The notes below the pieces were generated by a model, which searched no databases, had not been told where the DNA came from, and saw nothing but the letters and a program-made list of their open reading frames with translations. Source: Methanocorpusculum sp. (lineage in GTDB: Archaea; Halobacteriota; Methanomicrobia; Methanomicrobiales; Methanocorpusculaceae). From it: a stretch of DNA of 40,337 nucleotides. The DNA lies in assembly GCA_029987395.1 (NCBI GenBank), contig DALTVX010000036.1, positions 1-40,337 of the forward strand, read 5' to 3'. A program made the translations under genes and the position numbers. This document shows, in pieces, positions 7,355 through 16,854 of this stretch (its first letter is position 1; every line of letters starts with the position of its first letter).

Positions 7355-9220
7355 ATGGCATCAAACAAAGTAATAGGAATCGACCTTGGGACAACCAACT
7401 CCTGCCTTGCTATCATGGAAGGTGGAAGCCCGGTCATCATTGCAAACTCAGAAGGATTTAGAACAACCCCCTCCGTAGTCGGGTTCTCCAAAGAAGGCGA
7501 AAGACTCGTCGGAAACGTTGCAAAACGTCAGGCGATCATCAACCCCACAAGAACCGTCAGCTCGATCAAACGGTACATGGGTACCGACCACCCGACCGAG
7601 ATCGACGGCAAAAAATACTCTCCGCAGGAGATCTCAGCTATGATCCTGCAGAAAATGAAGGTAGATGCCGAGGCATACCTTGGCGAAAAAGTCGACAAGG
7701 CCGTCATCACCGTCCCAGCCTACTTCAACGACGCCCAGCGTCAGGCAACCAAAGATGCAGGCAAGATCGCCGGACTCGAGGTCCTTCGTATCATCAACGA
7801 GCCGACTGCCTCGGCTCTTTCATACGGACTCGACAAAGAAAACGAGGTCACCGTGCTAGTCTACGACCTTGGCGGCGGAACATTCGATGTCTCCATCCTC
7901 ACCCTTGACGACGGACTCTTCGAGGTCAAATCGACCGCAGGAAACAACCGTCTCGGTGGAGATGACTTCGATGCACGCGTCGTTGACTTCCTCGCTGACG
8001 AATTCAAGAAGAAAGAAGGCGTTGACCTCAGAAAAGATCCGGTCGCACACCAGCGTCTGAAGGATGCAGCAGAGAAGGCAAAGATCGAACTCTCCTCACT
8101 CCAGAAAGCAAGCATCAACCTGCCTTATATCACGGCAACCGCAGACGGACCAAAACACATGGACGTTGACCTGACCCGTGCAAAGTTCGAGCAGCTCATC
8201 GGCGATCTTGTTCAGAAAACCGTCGAACCCGTCAAACAGGCATTAAAGGATGCCGGGCTCACCGCAGCTGACATCAACCACGTCCTTCTTGTAGGAGGAT
8301 CGACCCGTGTACCGCATGTTGTCGACACCATCAGAAATCTTCTCGGCAAAGAGCCGGACAAGACCCTCAACCCTGACGAATGTGTTGCACTTGGTGCAGC
8401 TGTTCAGGGAGCAGTCCTCACCGGTGAGACCAAGGATGTCGTCCTTTTGGATGTCACCCCGCTGACTCTTGGTATCGAGACACTTGGCGGCATCGCCACC
8501 AAACTCATCGAGAGAAACACCACCATCCCGACCAGAAAAAGCCAGATCTTCTCGACCGCAGCTGACAGCCAGACCTCAGTTGAGATCCATGTAGTCCAGG
8601 GAGAACGTCAGTTCGCCCGTGATAACTTTAGCCTTGGCAGATTCCAGCTCACTGGTATCCCGTCGGCACCCCGCGGTTTACCGCAGATCGAAGTTACCTT
8701 CGACATCGATGCAAACGGTATCGTTCATGTTTCCGCAAAGGATCTTGGAACCGGTCATGAGCAGTCTATGACTATCTCCGGCAGAAAAGACCTCAAAGAT
8801 GACGAGATCGACAAGATGGTCAAGGACGCAAAACAGTTCGAAGCAGAGGATAAGAAACGCCGTGAAGAGATCGAACAGCGAAACAACGCCGATAACGCCG
8901 TCTACGCTGCAGAAAAACTCGTAAACGACAAAGAGACCGCTGACAAGATCGATGCCGAAGACAAGGAGAAAATCTCGTCCGCGGCAGCCGAACTCAAAGA
9001 AGTCCTTGCAAAAGAGGATGCATCCTCTGAACTGATGAAAGAAAAGATGGACGCCCTTCAGGAAGTTGTCTTTGCAGCGACCTCCAAGATGTACCAGAAG
9101 GTACAGGAAGAGCAGCAGGCAGCCGGTAACGCTTCCGGTTCAGGTTGCGAAGGAAACTGCGATTCCTGCAACACCGACGACAACGTCGTAGATGCAGACT
9201 TCGAAGTCAAAAAGGACTAA
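7355..9220 (+). CDS. dnaK: DnaK (Hsp70) chaperone
   Basis: A 621-residue Hsp70. Visible motifs are IGIDLGTTNSCLA (phosphate 1), VPAYFNDAQRQATKDAG, INEPTASALSYG, VYDLGGGTFDVSI (phosphate 2) and LLVGGSTRVPHV (adenosine), followed by the linker DVVLLDVTPLTLGIET and the substrate domain. The carboxyl tail is unusual: GCEGNCDSC (C-x3-C-x2-C) sits just before the canonical VVDADFE end. It starts 14 nt after grpE with AGGAA upstream, and dnaJ follows 26 nt downstream, so the three form one operon. It binds and releases unfolded peptides in the cytoplasm with DnaJ and GrpE. Confidence 0.98.
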   Translation: MASNKVIGIDLGTTNSCLAIMEGGSPVIIANSEGFRTTPSVVGFSKEGERLVGNVAKRQAIINPTRTVSSIKRYMGTDHPTEIDGKKYSPQEISAMILQKMKVDAEAYLGEKVDKAVITVPAYFNDAQRQATKDAGKIAGLEVLRIINEPTASALSYGLDKENEVTVLVYDLGGGTFDVSILTLDDGLFEVKSTAGNNRLGGDDFDARVVDFLADEFKKKEGVDLRKDPVAHQRLKDAAEKAKIELSSLQKASINLPYITATADGPKHMDVDLTRAKFEQLIGDLVQKTVEPVKQALKDAGLTAADINHVLLVGGSTRVPHVVDTIRNLLGKEPDKTLNPDECVALGAAVQGAVLTGETKDVVLLDVTPLTLGIETLGGIATKLIERNTTIPTRKSQIFSTAADSQTSVEIHVVQGERQFARDNFSLGRFQLTGIPSAPRGLPQIEVTFDIDANGIVHVSAKDLGTGHEQSMTISGRKDLKDDEIDKMVKDAKQFEAEDKKRREEIEQRNNADNAVYAAEKLVNDKETADKIDAEDKEKISSAAAELKEVLAKEDASSELMKEKMDALQEVVFAATSKMYQKVQEEQQAAGNASGSGCEGNCDSCNTDDNVVDADFEVKKD

Positions 9221-9246
9221 ATCCCCTTTTTTCTGGGAGCTAAGAA

Positions 9247-10386
9247 ATGGGTTCGGAATCGTACTATGATGTCTTAGGTTTGCCCCGTAACGCTACGGAA
9301 ACAGACATTAAAAAAGCTTACCGAAGCCTCGCCAAGAAGTATCACCCGGATGTCTGCAAGGATGCCGGGGCTGAGGAGAAGTTCAAGTCGATCAACGAGG
9401 CGTATGACACTCTGTCAGACGAGGGAAAACGCCGGCAGTATGATCAGCTTGGACATGATAATTTCACGAATGCATCGAAAGGGAACTATTCCGGCGCAGG
9501 AGGTGCAGGAGGTGCAGGATTCAATACGGACTTCTCAGGATTTGGAGATATCTTCGACTTCTTTGGCGGAGGGGGCCGAAAACAGAGCGGGCCACGTGAA
9601 GGCGACGATCTTTTGATGCGGATCCAGATCACGCTGCAAGATGCGGTATTTGGTGCACAAAAAGAGATCGAGCTCATGCATTCGGAGAGCTGTCCGGACT
9701 GCGATGGAACTGGCAGTTCAACGAAGAAAACCACCACATGCAGTAAATGCGGGGGAACGGGTCAGATCAAACAGGTGAAGAATTCTATCTTCGGCCAGAT
9801 GGTCACCCAGTCTCCGTGTCCTGACTGCGGCGGAAGAGGGAAGATCCCCGAATCGACGTGCAAAAAATGTAACGGCACGGGCAAAACCAAAGTACGCCGC
9901 AAGGTGACGGTGAATGTCCCAGCGGGAATCGATACCGGTATGCGTCTGCGTATGGAGGGATACGGCGAGGCTGGAGATTACGGAGCGAGAAACGGCGATC
10001 TGTATATCGAGATCTATGTCGTGTCGAATCCAAAGTTCGACCGTGAGGATGATAATCTGGTCACGCAGTATGAGATTTCCCCTGCCCAGGCGGTTCTCGG
10101 TTGCGAGGTGGAGATCGAAACGATCGATAAAAAGACGGTCATTCTCAAGATCCCGACCGGGATCACCTACGGAACACGCCTTCGGGTCGCCGGAGAAGGT
10201 GTCCGCAGACGCGGCAATTATGGGAACCTGCTCGTCAGGATCGTGATTGCCACGCCGAAGAAAATTTCCTCAGCTGAGAAGGAGCTGTATGAAAAGCTTC
10301 TCGAGGCAGAAGGACACGCCGGATCTTCCACATCGTCTAAGGGCAGTGAGAAGCAAACCCGGAAAAAGCGCGGAGTTTTTAAGTAA
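9247..10386 (+). CDS. dnaJ: DnaJ (class A Hsp40) co-chaperone
   Basis: A 379-residue type I J-protein. The J domain at residues 1-70 has the HPD motif (KKYHPDV). A Gly/Phe-rich linker follows (GAGGAGGAGFNTDFSGFG). Next come four zinc-finger repeats, CPDCDGTG, CSKCGGTG, CPDCGGRG and CKKCNGTG, then the carboxyl substrate-binding domains. The tail is rich in Ser, Lys and Arg. It stimulates DnaK ATPase and delivers clients. The stop is followed at once by a strong hairpin (10394-10418). Confidence 0.97.
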   Translation: MGSESYYDVLGLPRNATETDIKKAYRSLAKKYHPDVCKDAGAEEKFKSINEAYDTLSDEGKRRQYDQLGHDNFTNASKGNYSGAGGAGGAGFNTDFSGFGDIFDFFGGGGRKQSGPREGDDLLMRIQITLQDAVFGAQKEIELMHSESCPDCDGTGSSTKKTTTCSKCGGTGQIKQVKNSIFGQMVTQSPCPDCGGRGKIPESTCKKCNGTGKTKVRRKVTVNVPAGIDTGMRLRMEGYGEAGDYGARNGDLYIEIYVVSNPKFDREDDNLVTQYEISPAQAVLGCEVEIETIDKKTVILKIPTGITYGTRLRVAGEGVRRRGNYGNLLVRIVIATPKKISSAEKELYEKLLEAEGHAGSSTSSKGSEKQTRKKRGVFK

Positions 10387-10393
10387 GCGAGGA

Positions 10394-10540
10394 TTTGGTG
10401 AAGGTCCCCTTCACCAAACCAGAAGCGGGGAGCAAATCTCTGATTTGCGACCAAGCGAGAATTTACTCACACAAAATCACGAAGGTCCCCTTCACCAAAC
10501 CCGAAGCGGGGAGCAAATCTCTGATTTGCGACCAAGCGAA
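10394..10540 (+). repeat. Two tandem copies of a 60-bp hairpin-containing repeat after dnaJ
   Basis: Segments 10400-10459 and 10481-10540 are nearly identical direct repeats with an 81-bp period. Each holds the GAGCAAATC-TCT-GATTTGCGA hairpin (10430-10450 and 10511-10531), an example of the dispersed palindrome family seen elsewhere in this window. The first copy is preceded by an 11-bp-arm hairpin, TTTGGTGAAGG-TCC-CCTTCACCAAA (10394-10418), that could act as a transcription or RNA-end signal for dnaJ. Two units are too few for a CRISPR array. Confidence 0.75.
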
Positions 10541-10705
10541 ATATCTCACACAATATATCTAAACACCCCGGACCAGGTCTCTCAAGCCAAGGGTCAAATA
10601 CTTCTGATCGACCCTGGTACCACACCCCACTTTTTTTTCAAATTCTTAATCATCTGGTTAAGATGCACTACCCTTAATTAATCCTTAGGTCTATAGTAAT
10701 AGATA
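10541..10705 (+). promoter_or_regulatory. purH upstream region with a hairpin
   Basis: An AT-rich leader region without a gene. It holds an imperfect hairpin (CCAAGGGTC/GACCCTGG, 10587-10617) and then a T8 run, so it could be a terminator for an upstream transcript. TATA-like TTAATTAAT (about 10674-10682) lies about 28 nt before the purH ATG, which would make that message nearly leaderless. No SD is visible. Confidence 0.4.
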
Positions 10706-12199
10706 ATGACTCTCGCACTGCTGTCAGTCTGGGACAAGACCGGGATCCTTGATCTCGCTCGTACCCTGATTGCAAATAACATTGGGATCTTAAGTTCTGG
10801 AGGAACGGCAAAAGCTCTTCGTGAAGCCGGTATTCCTGCAAAAGACGTTTCAGACTACACTCATTTTCCTGAGATGATGGATGGCCGGGTCAAAACGCTG
10901 CACCCGAAGGTCCACGGCGGTCTTCTTGGTCGCAGAGGTATCGATGACAATGTTATGATGAAACACGGCATCGAAGCGATCGACATCCTCTGTGTAAATC
11001 TATATCCGTTCGAGGAGATGTCAAAAAAGAATCTCCCGCTCGATGAACTCATCGAGTTCGTCGACATCGGCGGACCGGCCATGATCCGTGCGGCATCCAA
11101 AAACTTTAAGGACGTCGCGGTTTTGACCGATCCAGCGGATTATCCAATGGCGATCGAAGCGGTCGAAAACGGCGGCTTCTCTCTCGAGCAGAAGCTTCGC
11201 CTGGCGACAAAAGCATTCACGCGAACAGCCGCATACGATGCCGCCATCTCCAACTACCTCAACGGGATCGATAAGGGTTTCCCTGATGTGTACACCGCTC
11301 AGTTTGCTAACGGGAGAAAGCTCAGATACGGAGAAAATCCGCATCAGATGGCAGCGGTCTACGGAACCTCAGGAATTGCCGGTCAGGTTGCCCTGCAAGG
11401 TAAGGAGATGTCCTACAACAATTATCTTGATGTCCATGCCGCAGTCGGACTCTGTAGAGAACTTTCCGGATTTGCCACCGTTATTGTGAAGCACAATAAT
11501 CCGTGCGGCGTTGCTGTTGGGAAAAATCAGCTTGCATCTTATCTGAAAGCACGGGACGTTGACCCTATCTCCGCATACGGCTCGGTGGTTGCGATGAGCA
11601 GCCCAGTGGATGTTGATGTGGCAAAAGAGATATGTTCGACCTTCGTTGAGGTCCTGATCGCTCCCTCATTCAGTGATGAGGCACGCACATTGATGAGATC
11701 GAAAGAGAACATGCGTCTTTTGATCCTCCCCCCCGCAGTACCGGCAGAGGAGATCCGAACGATCGATGGCGGCATGCTCGTTCAAAGAACACCGGAGTAC
11801 ACCGAGGACTGGAAGGTCGTATCAAATCGTGCCCCGACCGCTGACGAAGTCGAAGCGTTGAAACTTGCCTGGAAGGTCGTTAAGTATGCAAAAAGCAATG
11901 CGATCATCTACGCGAACAAGACGGAAACCGTTGGTATTGGTGTCGGTCAGATGAATCGTGTTGACTCGGCAAAGCTTGCGATCCAGAAGGCTGCAGAGTT
12001 CAAGAGAACGATGAAGGGCACGGTTATCGGTTCGGATGCGTTCCTGCCGTTTGCCGACACGCTTGAAGTAGCAGCCGAAGCAGGAGCTACGGCACTTATC
12101 CAACCGGGTGGTTCGATCCGTGATGACGAGGTCCTTGCTAAGGCAAATGAGCTTGGTATTGCGATGGTTTTTACCGGCACCCGGCACTTCAGACATTAA
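10706..12199 (+). CDS. purH: Bifunctional PurH: AICAR formyltransferase / IMP cyclohydrolase
   Basis: A 497-residue enzyme catalysing the last two steps of IMP synthesis. The amino-terminal IMP cyclohydrolase (MGS-fold) domain shows LLSVWDKTGI, SSGGTAKAL and GRVKTLHPKVHGGLL. The carboxyl AICAR transformylase domain shows IVKHNNPCGVAVG, with the catalytic Lys-His pair. It also has SNAIIY, GSDAFLPFADTLEVAAEAG and the terminal TGTRHFRH. Length and motif order are normal for bacterial-type PurH. Many archaea use PurP and PurO instead, so a PurH here is worth noting but not unprecedented. It stands alone between two repeat-rich spacers, while purC is 20 kb away. Confidence 0.97.
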   Translation: MTLALLSVWDKTGILDLARTLIANNIGILSSGGTAKALREAGIPAKDVSDYTHFPEMMDGRVKTLHPKVHGGLLGRRGIDDNVMMKHGIEAIDILCVNLYPFEEMSKKNLPLDELIEFVDIGGPAMIRAASKNFKDVAVLTDPADYPMAIEAVENGGFSLEQKLRLATKAFTRTAAYDAAISNYLNGIDKGFPDVYTAQFANGRKLRYGENPHQMAAVYGTSGIAGQVALQGKEMSYNNYLDVHAAVGLCRELSGFATVIVKHNNPCGVAVGKNQLASYLKARDVDPISAYGSVVAMSSPVDVDVAKEICSTFVEVLIAPSFSDEARTLMRSKENMRLLILPPAVPAEEIRTIDGGMLVQRTPEYTEDWKVVSNRAPTADEVEALKLAWKVVKYAKSNAIIYANKTETVGIGVGQMNRVDSAKLAIQKAAEFKRTMKGTVIGSDAFLPFADTLEVAAEAGATALIQPGGSIRDDEVLAKANELGIAMVFTGTRHFRH

Positions 12200-12816
12200 G
12201 TGTGATAGATAAAAGGGATGATTTTCATCCTGCTTTTTTTCGTAAGGCGGGTTTGCTCTCCGACTCGGGTCTACGACCCTCGCTTTCAGCGTCCAACCCG
12301 CCCCCTCTTCGAGCTTTTCAAGGAGCATGATCTGGAACCTAAGAAACAGAAGAATAAGTTTCCTGAGTTGAGATGAGTGGATCATTGCCTTACCCCATCG
12401 CGCTGAGAGAACAAAACCCGAGAATAATATCTGCGAGGCCTCTGCCCTCACACTGACCATACGATTTTTCCTAAAAAACGCGCAGGCATCACACAAGCAA
12501 AAAACTCATTATTGGACGACCAATCAAATTGGCGACTTATGACTGAGTATCACACCAATTATCAGTGGATTTCTAACTTGTTTCACTATAACATCAAAAA
12601 TCGGCTAAAATCCGTCATACAAATAGTGGTTGGTTTTCTTCTTTGCTCATAAATATCAGGTCCAGAGCATCATAAAAGAGCCTTAAAATCAAATAATACC
12701 TTCTTTGTCTGAAATAGAAAAAAAACACATGACCCTAAAAATGAGGACAGGAATAGACATTATAATATATAGAAGAGGGCGTAAAAAATACTTGATAAAC
12801 AGAGGATCACGATACA
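12200..12816. other. 617-nt intergenic region with a degenerate palindromic repeat
   Basis: No convincing gene. After the purH terminator, 12245-12303 is a degenerate reverse-orientation copy of the dispersed element: the complement reads GGGCGGGTTGGACGCTGAAA, followed by a GGGTC-tac-GACCC hairpin. From 12310 to 12750 I see nothing recognisable in either strand. A TATA box (CATTATAATATAT, about 12759-12770) and AGAGGAT (12801-12807) lie ahead of the Cache lipoprotein gene. Confidence 0.5.
12214..12240 (+). terminator. Probable purH terminator
   Basis: A short stem, GGATG-loop-CATCC (12216-12220 with 12226-12230), is followed by a run of seven T (12234-12240), 15 nt after the purH stop. Archaea can end transcription on the T-run alone. 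Confidence 0.6.
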
Positions 12817-14484
12817 ATGAAACGGCAAACGATACAATTCATGATACTATGTCTGGTGATAGGGCTTATTTTCACCACTGGTTGTGTCATGATAAAACAT
12901 CTGGAGCCGATCTCCGATGAAAAATTGGCCGACATGCAAAGTTCGTTGGACGAACTGATACCCACTCTTGAAGAACAGCTCAATGAGATCTTCATCCTCA
13001 CCAATAACACAGCAAGCAACCTTACTGGATCTGAAATCGGCACACCCGCATTAGACCAAACAATGTTACAACTTCGCCGCGATATTCCAGCCTCATATGA
13101 GGTCTTCTTTGTTGATGCAGATAACGTCTGCCTCGCAATAACTGGCAAATCACATAACCATGAACTTATCGGGAAACAGACATGTGTTTCGATCACCGAA
13201 GCAGACTTCACCAACACAATAAACGGCTGCATCATCACCGAGCCCATCACGTTCATTACCGGAGACAGAGGAGTCTTGGCAATTGCTCCCATATACAATG
13301 GATCCGGCATATACAACGGGTCTCTTCGTGTCTCCCTCAACCCAGCCTATCTTTTTTCCGGGGTGGCATCCAAGATCAGATCCGAGGAAAAATATACCGT
13401 CTGGGTCATCCAGCCAAATGGGGTACAGATCTATGACGAAAAACTTCGGGACATCGACAAAAACGCACTGAACGATCCGATGTACCGTCAGATGACTGCC
13501 GGCAATGGTGCAGAGCGCGTAGGTAAAGAAAAAGAAGGTAACCTTTCATGCATGTATCAAAGCATCGGATCGGCAGAGTTTAAGCAGGTAAACGCTGTCT
13601 GGAAAACGGTCATGCTGTCAAACTGCATCGAATGGAGGATCATCCTGGTCGACAATGCCAATGCCGGTATAAATGGCGAAACCCAGGTCACTACTGCCGA
13701 ACTCAAAAAATTTGTCGAAAAGGCATACATCTACACCCAGACCCATACCAAAGAGGAGTCTGTTCGTGCATTCAATGACCCGAAAGGTACGTTCATCGAC
13801 GGTGAACTGTATATCTTTGCCTATGACGTGACGGGAATGACCCTTGCGTTACCGTATCAACAGAACATCGTTGGCACAACTCGATGGAACGGAGAGGATG
13901 TTCTTGGAGTAAAAGCTCTCCAGAGATTTATCGACAAATCCAAATTTGGAGGAGGGTTTGTGTATTATCAGTATCCAAACCCGAACAACAACTTTGCTTC
14001 TGATTTAAAGCTGTCATATATCTTACCCGTTGATGAAAACTGGTTTATCGGAGCAGGAATATATCCGGGAGCGGTCACCCCCAATTACACTTGGGAAAAA
14101 CGAAATCAGCTGGTCACCCAGGTGAGGGGATTTCAATATCTTTCTACCATAATGCCAGAACAGGAACTTTGGCAGATGATCAATGATCCGACAAGCGAGC
14201 TCCAGATCGAAGGGCTTTGTCCGTTTGCTTTGGACGCAGAAGGAAATGTTCTTTCCTGTATCTGTGATCCTAATCGAGTCGGAGTGAACTGGCTAGGATC
14301 CACGAACTCTTATGGTATGTCACCGGTACGAGAGATAATTTCTCTTGGGAGGACCGGAGGGGGGCTGATGTATAGTCTTGTGGAGAACCCAGTCATTGGC
14401 ATAGAAGAATATATGATCATCTGTGTGGAGCCTGGAGATGGGGATATCTATTACGGCAGTATGATGCATCTGGACGGTACATAA
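12817..14484 (+). CDS. Extracytoplasmic multi-Cache-domain lipoprotein, copy 1
   Basis: A 555-residue predicted lipoprotein: a hydrophobic signal with the lipobox TTGC at residues 20-23, no later membrane helix and no cytoplasmic domain. After a helix (residues 35-60) come three Cache/PAS-like sensor regions. One is about 60-260. The second, about 285-420, has the sCache_2-like pattern FVEKAYIY, then AFNDPKGTFIDGELYIFAYD and WFIGAGIY. The third, about 440-550, has ELQIEGLCPFALD and GMSPVREI. Such domains usually bind small ligands outside the cell and pass a signal inward. This one has no output module, so the small protein encoded 1 nt downstream may be its partner. It is paralogous to the gene at 15141. 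Confidence 0.75.
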   Translation: MKRQTIQFMILCLVIGLIFTTGCVMIKHLEPISDEKLADMQSSLDELIPTLEEQLNEIFILTNNTASNLTGSEIGTPALDQTMLQLRRDIPASYEVFFVDADNVCLAITGKSHNHELIGKQTCVSITEADFTNTINGCIITEPITFITGDRGVLAIAPIYNGSGIYNGSLRVSLNPAYLFSGVASKIRSEEKYTVWVIQPNGVQIYDEKLRDIDKNALNDPMYRQMTAGNGAERVGKEKEGNLSCMYQSIGSAEFKQVNAVWKTVMLSNCIEWRIILVDNANAGINGETQVTTAELKKFVEKAYIYTQTHTKEESVRAFNDPKGTFIDGELYIFAYDVTGMTLALPYQQNIVGTTRWNGEDVLGVKALQRFIDKSKFGGGFVYYQYPNPNNNFASDLKLSYILPVDENWFIGAGIYPGAVTPNYTWEKRNQLVTQVRGFQYLSTIMPEQELWQMINDPTSELQIEGLCPFALDAEGNVLSCICDPNRVGVNWLGSTNSYGMSPVREIISLGRTGGGLMYSLVENPVIGIEEYMIICVEPGDGDIYYGSMMHLDGT

Positions 14485-14485
14485 G

Positions 14486-14917
14486 ATGGCGCTAAAATAC
14501 AGAAAAAAGACTCAAAAACAGACGCTTATCACCATGGGGATCATTCTTTCGATCATTTCGATCCTTATCGTATGTGGCGCTGCTGGCATAGCATTATTGG
14601 GAACTGGGTATGTTGTCGATAAATCGCTCGAAGACCCGGATGTACTGCTGAATGTGTTTGTGGTCGGCAATGATCTGGTCGTAACGATCTATGAGGGGAG
14701 AAGAGTGAATGAGATAGTACAACTTTCCATCGAGATCGAAGGAGCCCCACTCTCATCTGCGATGTCGGTCAAACCTGCACCTAAGTCCGGTACCGGAGAT
14801 GTGCGTTTTGTTGGGGTCTGTGACGGGATAACTGGCATGAGAGGTATTGCGATCCACGGGATCTTTTCGGACGGAAGAAACCAGATCCTTAAAATGAACA
14901 CGATCAAGTTCACCTAA
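14486..14917 (+). CDS. Single-pass membrane protein paired with Cache lipoprotein, copy 1
   Basis: A 143-residue protein: a basic cytoplasmic start (MALKYRKKTQKQ), one transmembrane helix (residues 16-45), and an outer domain of about 95 residues with beta-rich patterning (DPDVLLNVFVVGNDLVVTIY, EGRRVNEIV). The last residues, KMNTIKFT, match the paralog at 16855. Function is not known. The start is 1 nt after the stop of the Cache gene, so co-translation is likely. The layout loosely recalls archaeal pilin-like DUF1628 proteins, but I do not see a prepilin peptidase site. Confidence 0.7.
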   Translation: MALKYRKKTQKQTLITMGIILSIISILIVCGAAGIALLGTGYVVDKSLEDPDVLLNVFVVGNDLVVTIYEGRRVNEIVQLSIEIEGAPLSSAMSVKPAPKSGTGDVRFVGVCDGITGMRGIAIHGIFSDGRNQILKMNTIKFT

Positions 14918-15140
14918 ATATTTATTTTTTTATTCTATTTTTAAGATATCACATAACGTCGGCCGTACAACGCGCTTAAACAAAATGATACTTGCTTTCC
15001 TTTACTATTATTTTAAGGAATCAAATATGATCTCAAAGCCCCTTTTCATTTTTTTTCAAAAAAGTCGTTACTAAGATGGTAAAGGATAGGTATAATTACT
15101 TCCCCTCCAATAATATTCATTATCATAAACGTGATATAAA

Positions 15141-16841
15141 ATGAAAAAACGTTGCATCGTGAGTATCAGTATCATCTCTATTATCTTACTAATTCTCATC
15201 TCTACCATAGGAATCACTATTTTTACAGCAAAAGGCGTTGAACTGGAGCCAGTTTCCCCAGAACAAATAAGTGATATGGAAGCTGCCCTCTCTCCGGTGA
15301 TCTATCAGATCAACAAAGAAATGGAAACGGCTTCCAGTGCTGTATGGAATACCGCCCGGGAACTTGACGGCGTAACGGCCGATGACCCAGCCGTCATCAT
15401 TGCCCTTCTCAAACTGAAACGTGATATCCCAGTGTCATTTGAAGCAGGTATTTTCGATACAAATGATATCATCGTAGCATCTACAAAAGATTTAGGGTCA
15501 TCCGTAGAACTTGGTGAAGGCAAGTCATCAAATCATTATACCGAGGAGGATTTCAAAGCTGCAGGATCACAGTGTATCGTATCAGAATATTCGACCTTGC
15601 TCTTCGGCGACAACGGAGTTACGATCACAACGGCGGTATATGATGCCGACGGAAATTTTAACGGAACACTTCGGGTCGCGATCGATACCTGGTACCTTTT
15701 CTCAGGAGTTACTGAGGAACTCAGAGCTCAATACGGATACACGATATGGGTGGCTCAGGAAAACGGCCTCGTGATCTTTGATCAGGACAGTGAAGAGATC
15801 GGTCGCAATATATTGACGGATGACCTTTATTCGACCGCATCCCTCAAGAATGCAGCAAAAGCCTTAACTAAGAATCCATCCGGGAATACCTCAATCACTT
15901 TCTATGACACCTATTGGGTCGATTTTACCCAGTCAAATGCAGTTTGGAATACGGTGGTTCCAGGATACGATATGGAGTGGCGCATAGTTCTTACCGACAA
16001 TGTTGTTAAGGAGACCATAAATACCAGTACGATCACGCCAACTCCTGAGGAACTCAAAGTATTTGTCGAAAAGGCGTACGTCTATGCCCAAAAGAATGGG
16101 AAAGAACATGCTCTTGCAGCATTCAATGATCCACATGGAAGGTTCATCGATGGTGAACTCTACATCATCGCCTATACCATGGATGGGGATACATTGGCAC
16201 TCCCCTTCCAGCCAGGCATCATTGGGAAAAACCGGTGGTTCTTTGAGGACTCGAACGGCGTAAAGGTAATGCAGAGAATGGTCGCCAGAGCAGAACAAGG
16301 CGGCGGATATGTAGGTTATCTGTATCCAAATCCCGATCATAATTATGCTCTGGAGTATAAACTGGCATATGTTATTCAGGTGAATGATGAGTGGTTCATT
16401 GGTTCTGGAATATATTTACAAGACAACCGCCTCGATCCGGATAAATCTATAGATTGGAAAGCGCGTGATGATCTGACGTATCAGGTAAGAAATATGCAGT
16501 ATCTTGCAAAAACCGAAGGAATTTTATCCGTGGTCGAGATGGTCAAGGATCCGTCAAGTGAGCTGCAGATCGAAGGGTTGTATCCGTGCGTCATCACAGA
16601 AAAAGGAACGGTTCTTGCCTATGCACTGAAACCTGAAATGGTAGGTACAAATCAGCTTGGCGTAAATAATTCTTTAGGGATGTCAATCACACGCGAGATC
16701 CTATCATCAGCCAAAGCCGGCGGAGGAATGATGTATTTCCTTATAGATATCCCGCCCGAATACAAAGAGAAACATGTATTGCTTTATGTTGAGCCGGCAA
16801 ATACCAACACATACGTTGGCAGCCTAATAGTATTAGAATAA
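15141..16841 (+). CDS. Extracytoplasmic multi-Cache-domain protein, copy 2
   Basis: A 566-residue paralog of the gene at 12817 with the same three-domain order: a first Cache region at about 40-270, FVEKAYVYAQ with AFNDPHGRFIDGELYIIAYT and WFIGSGIY in the second, and ELQIEGLYPCVIT with GMSITREIL in the third. The amino-terminal helix (residues 5-30) has no lipobox cysteine, so this copy is held by an uncleaved anchor rather than a lipid. Its own TATA-like GGTATAATTA lies near 15089-15098. No intracellular signalling domain is present. The small protein at 16855 follows in the same arrangement as in copy 1. Confidence 0.75.
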   Translation: MKKRCIVSISIISIILLILISTIGITIFTAKGVELEPVSPEQISDMEAALSPVIYQINKEMETASSAVWNTARELDGVTADDPAVIIALLKLKRDIPVSFEAGIFDTNDIIVASTKDLGSSVELGEGKSSNHYTEEDFKAAGSQCIVSEYSTLLFGDNGVTITTAVYDADGNFNGTLRVAIDTWYLFSGVTEELRAQYGYTIWVAQENGLVIFDQDSEEIGRNILTDDLYSTASLKNAAKALTKNPSGNTSITFYDTYWVDFTQSNAVWNTVVPGYDMEWRIVLTDNVVKETINTSTITPTPEELKVFVEKAYVYAQKNGKEHALAAFNDPHGRFIDGELYIIAYTMDGDTLALPFQPGIIGKNRWFFEDSNGVKVMQRMVARAEQGGGYVGYLYPNPDHNYALEYKLAYVIQVNDEWFIGSGIYLQDNRLDPDKSIDWKARDDLTYQVRNMQYLAKTEGILSVVEMVKDPSSELQIEGLYPCVITEKGTVLAYALKPEMVGTNQLGVNNSLGMSITREILSSAKAGGGMMYFLIDIPPEYKEKHVLLYVEPANTNTYVGSLIVLE

Positions 16842-16854
16842 AGAGGGATGCCCT

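Noticed and set aside
10400..10540. CRISPR array
   Set aside because: Only two repeats of about 60 bp with a 21-bp spacer, no cas genes, and the repeats contain the dispersed palindrome.
10587..10617. Purine riboswitch ahead of purH
   Set aside because: Only a single imperfect hairpin followed by a T-run; no three-way junction or conserved loop residues of purine riboswitches.
11822..12496. Long minus-strand frame overlapping the end of purH
   Set aside because: It lies opposite a firm PurH coding region and extends into a degenerate palindrome; no recognisable protein.
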